DNA from: G963674835 sp963674835
Lineage (GTDB): Bacteria; Planctomycetota; Planctomycetia; Pirellulales; Thermoguttaceae
Assembly: GCA_963674835.2 (NCBI GenBank)
Contig: CAXXKC010000003.1
Span: 1,240,001 to 1,304,000 of the forward strand
Direction of reading: 5' to 3'
Length of the DNA stretch: 64,000 bases
Positions 61,640 to 64,000 of this stretch are shown piece after piece; the first letter of the stretch is position 1, and every line of letters begins with the position of its first letter. Under the pieces are notes generated by a model. That model was not told where the DNA came from, made no database searches, and was given only the letters and a program-made list of their open reading frames with translations. Position numbers and translations under genes: made by a program.

Positions 61640-61883
61640 AAAGGTGGACGGACCACCCTCGCCCCAGCCACCACCTCCAAAACGGACCGAAGAGCGGGCG
61701 ACCAAGCCGATCAAGGTCGCTTGGGAGAGGTTGAAGGGGAAGTTGGAGAGGTGGAAGAGCGGACAGGCGGGTCGCCCTCGCCGCAGCCATCACCTCCAAT
61801 GCGGACCAGGGGGCGGACGCCGACGCCGATCATGGTCGTGGGGGAGAGGTTGAAGGGGGGATTTTGGAGAGGTGGACTTGGAA
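61640..61883. repeat. Two tandem ~122-bp repeats
   Basis: Units 61640-61761 and 61762-61883 share CCCTCGCC.CAGCCA.CACC, CTCCAA..CGGACC and GGGAGAGGTTGAAGGGG, with scattered differences. They lie just downstream of the integrase stop (61891). Non-coding; possibly a common planctomycete spacer repeat. Confidence 0.55.
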
Positions 61884-61890
61884 AGGTCGG

Positions 61891-63555
61891 CTACGCCTCG
61901 TCGGACGACATATCTCGTTTAATGTTGTATCGTCGCGGCTCTTTGAAAAGGTCCTTCGGCGCAGCCTCGAACATGGGCTTCAGATACAACTCCACCTCTC
62001 GGATCGCGTTGAAGACTTTGGCAAAATCCCGATTCGTATAAACATCAGACAAAGCATCGGTTCGCACAGGAGTTCCATGACACAAGAAAACCCCCGCCGT
62101 CTCTCCGTCCGAGAACCGTTTGATTAGGTTGCCCGCCGTCTTCCGAAGTTTGCCGAAACTGAGCCCTCGGAAGTGTGGGCGGGCTCTGCGAACTCGCGTC
62201 AACAGACTATTGCTCCAGAGGTTTTGGATGCGGCGGGCGTAGTTACCGCCTTTGGTCTCTCGAAACAAGGGTTCTCCTCGATTGCTCACGATCAGAAGGC
62301 TGTCCGGCTTGGCACCCCCGAGCTTCCGCCGTCTGGCAATCGCCCACTGAACGCAGGTCACGGTCTGGGACCAAAGGAGATGCTCGCCGTAGACCTTGCT
62401 TTTCAATCGCACACGCCGGATAAAGCTGTCTTCGAATGTGCTTTGGAACCCGATCTCCTTTGCCTTCGGGTGGAGTTGGTGCAGGAATATCTGGTTGAGC
62501 GCCAACGTTCCCGACTCCGCACCGCCGAAACCACAGTTCAGCCCCAGCAGCATCAGGACCCGTTCCAAAGGTGTGGCGTATTCGTTCAGGATACAGAGTT
62601 CTTCCAACGTGAAGGTCTCGACCTGCTCCGTGGTCGCCCTCGCCTGGATTTCTTGTGGCGTTTCTGCCACCCGCGTCTCGATCTCATCGAGGTCCTCAGG
62701 CTTCCTCCACGTGAATCGCTGGGAACGATGGAGCCAGCGTAGAAACGATTTGAGTTCGTAGATGTGGTTCTCAGCGCTCACCACCGCAATCGGCGTGTCG
62801 GTTCCCTTGCGCGGCGGACGATTGCGCCAGTACCGGATCAGAGATTCGCAAGCATCGTAGTCGAGCGATGAGAGCGGTACGTCGGCATGCCTTTCCTTCA
62901 ACCGCTCCGCTTGTCCTACCCGGGTTTTTCCCCAAGCCGTTTTGCGGTCGTCCTCCATCCATTCAATGTAGGCATCCAGCGCCTGATGCAGGGTCTCGCC
63001 TCGGTGGACAGCCAGCGAGGCGGCTGAGATATTTCCATTCCGCTGATGCACCTTCTGGAGCGATTCGAGTCGGCTTTGGATACCGTCGAATTGTTCCTGC
63101 GCCATTGTGGCGTTGGCGGCACTGCCCTCTTCGTAGGCAGAAGCTTCTTCGGGGACGAAGGAGACCATCGGATACGCGGTTGCCAGCCGATGCAGATAAC
63201 TGGCATACGCCTTTGGCGTGTTGTTGCCCCGTTCGACAACGATCTGGAGTTCGCCTCTCGCCAGCGCCTTGGCGATCTTCAGCCCGATGGAAGTCCAGGT
63301 CGGTTTTTCACTGACCGGCGCACGCTGCTCGATGAGTTCCCACAGTTCTTCGAGACGTTGTCGTCGGCGTTCCGCCTGTTTCAGGTCCGTGCCGAGGTAG
63401 AACTTGTGCTGAGAATACCTGCCCGTCCGATGATCGAGCTTCCAGCCCAGATTACGGGTGTATTGCCCTTTGCTCTCTGGCTTCCACCCCTTCCTCCGTC
63501 GCATAGCCACGGTGAAGTCTCCAGGGGTCCGAATGGCATGTCTGATTACGCTCAT
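61891..63555 (-). CDS. Tyrosine integrase of the island
   Basis: 554 aa. Residues 1-80 are basic (arm-binding type); about 190-290 is the core-binding SAM-like domain (LHQALDAYIEWMEDDRKTAWG). About 320-540 is the catalytic domain: LGLNCGFGGAESGTL in the first box (usual Arg not evident), LSFGKLRKTAGNLI (second Arg, variant HxxR), CHGTPVRTDALSDVYTN (third-box His and the nucleophile Tyr). Planctomycete integrases with this 'CGFG' box are familiar to me, so it may be active. It reads away from the tRNA; start at 63555 lacks a good ribosome site. Confidence 0.8.
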   Translation of the reverse strand: MSVIRHAIRTPGDFTVAMRRRKGWKPESKGQYTRNLGWKLDHRTGRYSQHKFYLGTDLKQAERRRQRLEELWELIEQRAPVSEKPTWTSIGLKIAKALARGELQIVVERGNNTPKAYASYLHRLATAYPMVSFVPEEASAYEEGSAANATMAQEQFDGIQSRLESLQKVHQRNGNISAASLAVHRGETLHQALDAYIEWMEDDRKTAWGKTRVGQAERLKERHADVPLSSLDYDACESLIRYWRNRPPRKGTDTPIAVVSAENHIYELKSFLRWLHRSQRFTWRKPEDLDEIETRVAETPQEIQARATTEQVETFTLEELCILNEYATPLERVLMLLGLNCGFGGAESGTLALNQIFLHQLHPKAKEIGFQSTFEDSFIRRVRLKSKVYGEHLLWSQTVTCVQWAIARRRKLGGAKPDSLLIVSNRGEPLFRETKGGNYARRIQNLWSNSLLTRVRRARPHFRGLSFGKLRKTAGNLIKRFSDGETAGVFLCHGTPVRTDALSDVYTNRDFAKVFNAIREVELYLKPMFEAAPKDLFKEPRRYNIKRDMSSDEA

Positions 63556-63619
63556 TATGGAGGTAATCAGACATTCTGGAAGCCCTTATCAGACAAGAAT
63601 TGGCGTTCTTATCAGACAT
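63538..63619. promoter_or_regulatory. Four TNATCAGACA repeats (arm sites or operator)
   Basis: TAATCAGACAT (63564), TTATCAGACAA (63586) and TTATCAGACAT (63609) are direct and spaced 22-23 bp. ATGTCTGATTA at 63538 is the exact inverse of the first, 15 bp before it. They surround the integrase start and lie between integrase and tRNA attachment site, as integrase arm sites or Xis/repressor sites do. Confidence 0.6.
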
Positions 63620-63721
63620 TTCTCGATTTTGGGCTCATTGATGCGAGTGCATCAGTGCAGACAGAAATGCTGTAAGAATAATCTAATAAGCGACTTACAA
63701 ATATTGGTAAGTGGCTTATAT

Positions 63722-63777
63722 AAGCGGAGGGCATGGGATTCGAACCCACAACCGGTTTCCCGGCACCACATTTCCAG
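63722..63777 (-). repeat. attR: intact-side copy of tRNA-Ser 3' half
   Basis: 56 nt, 52 identical to attL at 6147-6202. It runs from the anticodon loop to 3 nt past the tRNA 3' end. Three of the four changed positions fall inside the T- and variable arms and are paired correctly here, showing this is the functional copy. Confidence 0.75.
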
Positions 63778-63806
63778 TGTGGCCGCTAGCCATTCGCATA
63801 CCCTCC
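63725..63806 (-). tRNA. tRNA-Ser (anticodon GGA)
   Basis: 82 nt on the minus strand. Acceptor GGAGGGT / GCCCTCC, anticodon stem CCACA / TGTGG with loop CTGGAAA (anticodon GGA at 63775-63773), long variable arm CCGGGAAACCGG, T-arm with TTCGAAT, discriminator G. CCA is not encoded. It is the integration target of the island. Confidence 0.93.
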
Positions 63807-63910
63807 GGTTGGGCGCGGGGCGCCCGGGCGGTGGCTGGATTGTATTCTAGAATCGGTTTGGCGGTGTTGCTAGTCCTGCCCGGATAGACGGATTCCGCCG
63901 GAAGGCAGGA

Positions 63911-64000
63911 TTAGTCCATGACCTGGGCGCCGCTGATGAGGTCGATGAAGTCCTGGTTGCATTTGAACTTGGCGAGCTTGGCGACCAGTTGCTCCATGGC
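63911..64000 (-). CDS. C-terminal end of an unrecognised protein (runs off window)
   Basis: The last 29 codons read AMEQLVAKLAKFKCNQDFI, DLISGAQVMD, stop (TAA at 63913-63911). Transcribed toward the tRNA and beyond the island, so probably backbone. Too short to identify. Confidence 0.6.
   Translation of the reverse strand, partial: AMEQLVAKLAKFKCNQDFIDLISGAQVMD

Noticed and set aside
61640..61883. CRISPR or iteron array
   Set aside because: Two long imperfect units without unique spacers.

Overview
The window looks like chromosomal DNA of a planctomycete, probably from the Pirellulales (inference). The grounds are GC-rich codon use, a planctomycete-style leucine-rich-repeat membrane protein, a YXWGXW-repeat protein, G-skewed spacers with dispersed repeats, and many IS elements. 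No rRNA or ribosomal-protein genes are present to confirm this.

Layout. 1-5895 looks like host backbone: a SEC-C/HEAT protein coupled to a partial gene, an LRR membrane protein, a class-3 lipase, a secreted alpha/beta esterase and an SGNH esterase. A tRNA-Ser(GGA) lies at 63725-63806 (minus). A 56-bp copy of its 3' half (52/56 identical) lies at 6147-6202 in the same orientation. A tyrosine integrase (61891-63555) sits just inside the intact tRNA. I therefore read about 6.15-63.78 kb as one old, IS-riddled integrative island of about 57.6 kb.

Island contents. (i) 6.4-16.8 kb: a GH84-like secreted protein, a HEPN-type protein, a lipoprotein/coiled-coil pair, a wrecked IS21 and two secreted proteins of unknown function. 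(ii) 18.4-33.3 kb: a stress and envelope locus, mostly on the minus strand. It holds YihY and AI-2E membrane proteins, holin-X/DUF883/CsbD-like small proteins, a YXWGXW protein, DUF1328, LapA-like, an RsbU-type phosphatase, CsrA, a DUF2294 (YbcI-like) protein, a lone BMC-H shell protein, two Hsp20s and a large sigma-70 factor. (iii) 33.6-40.1 kb: a mobile-element core with a serine recombinase, AAA ATPase, ArdC antirestriction protein, Dam-type methylase and small conserved mobile-element proteins. (iv) 41.8-46.9 kb: a second stress block with AtpZ/I-like, a second divergent DUF2294, two sensor histidine kinases, a broken PPOX gene, a Cys-rich protein and TspO. (v) 47-63.6 kb: IS630, ISAs1 and IS1380 copies interrupting small genes, a primase-like replication protein coupled to an excisionase-like HTH, a minus-strand operon of DNA methyltransferases, and the integrase.

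The most interesting signal is a roughly 110-nt sequence present five times (18.4, 28.5, 30.5, 32.4 and 42.8 kb). Read in one sense, every copy folds into a small hairpin followed by a strong intrinsic terminator (GCCGACGTGG stem plus a T-run). Four copies sit directly upstream of, and co-directional with, stress or regulatory genes: DUF2294-csrA-phosphatase, hsp20, sigma factor and histidine kinase. The fifth points at an IS66 insertion. Three copies have a similar TAGAAT -10 box about 56-63 nt upstream, and two lie in divergent promoter regions opposite near-identical DUF2294 genes. I propose a shared promoter-leader-attenuator module defining a stress regulon on a mobile island. I recognise no described RNA family in it.
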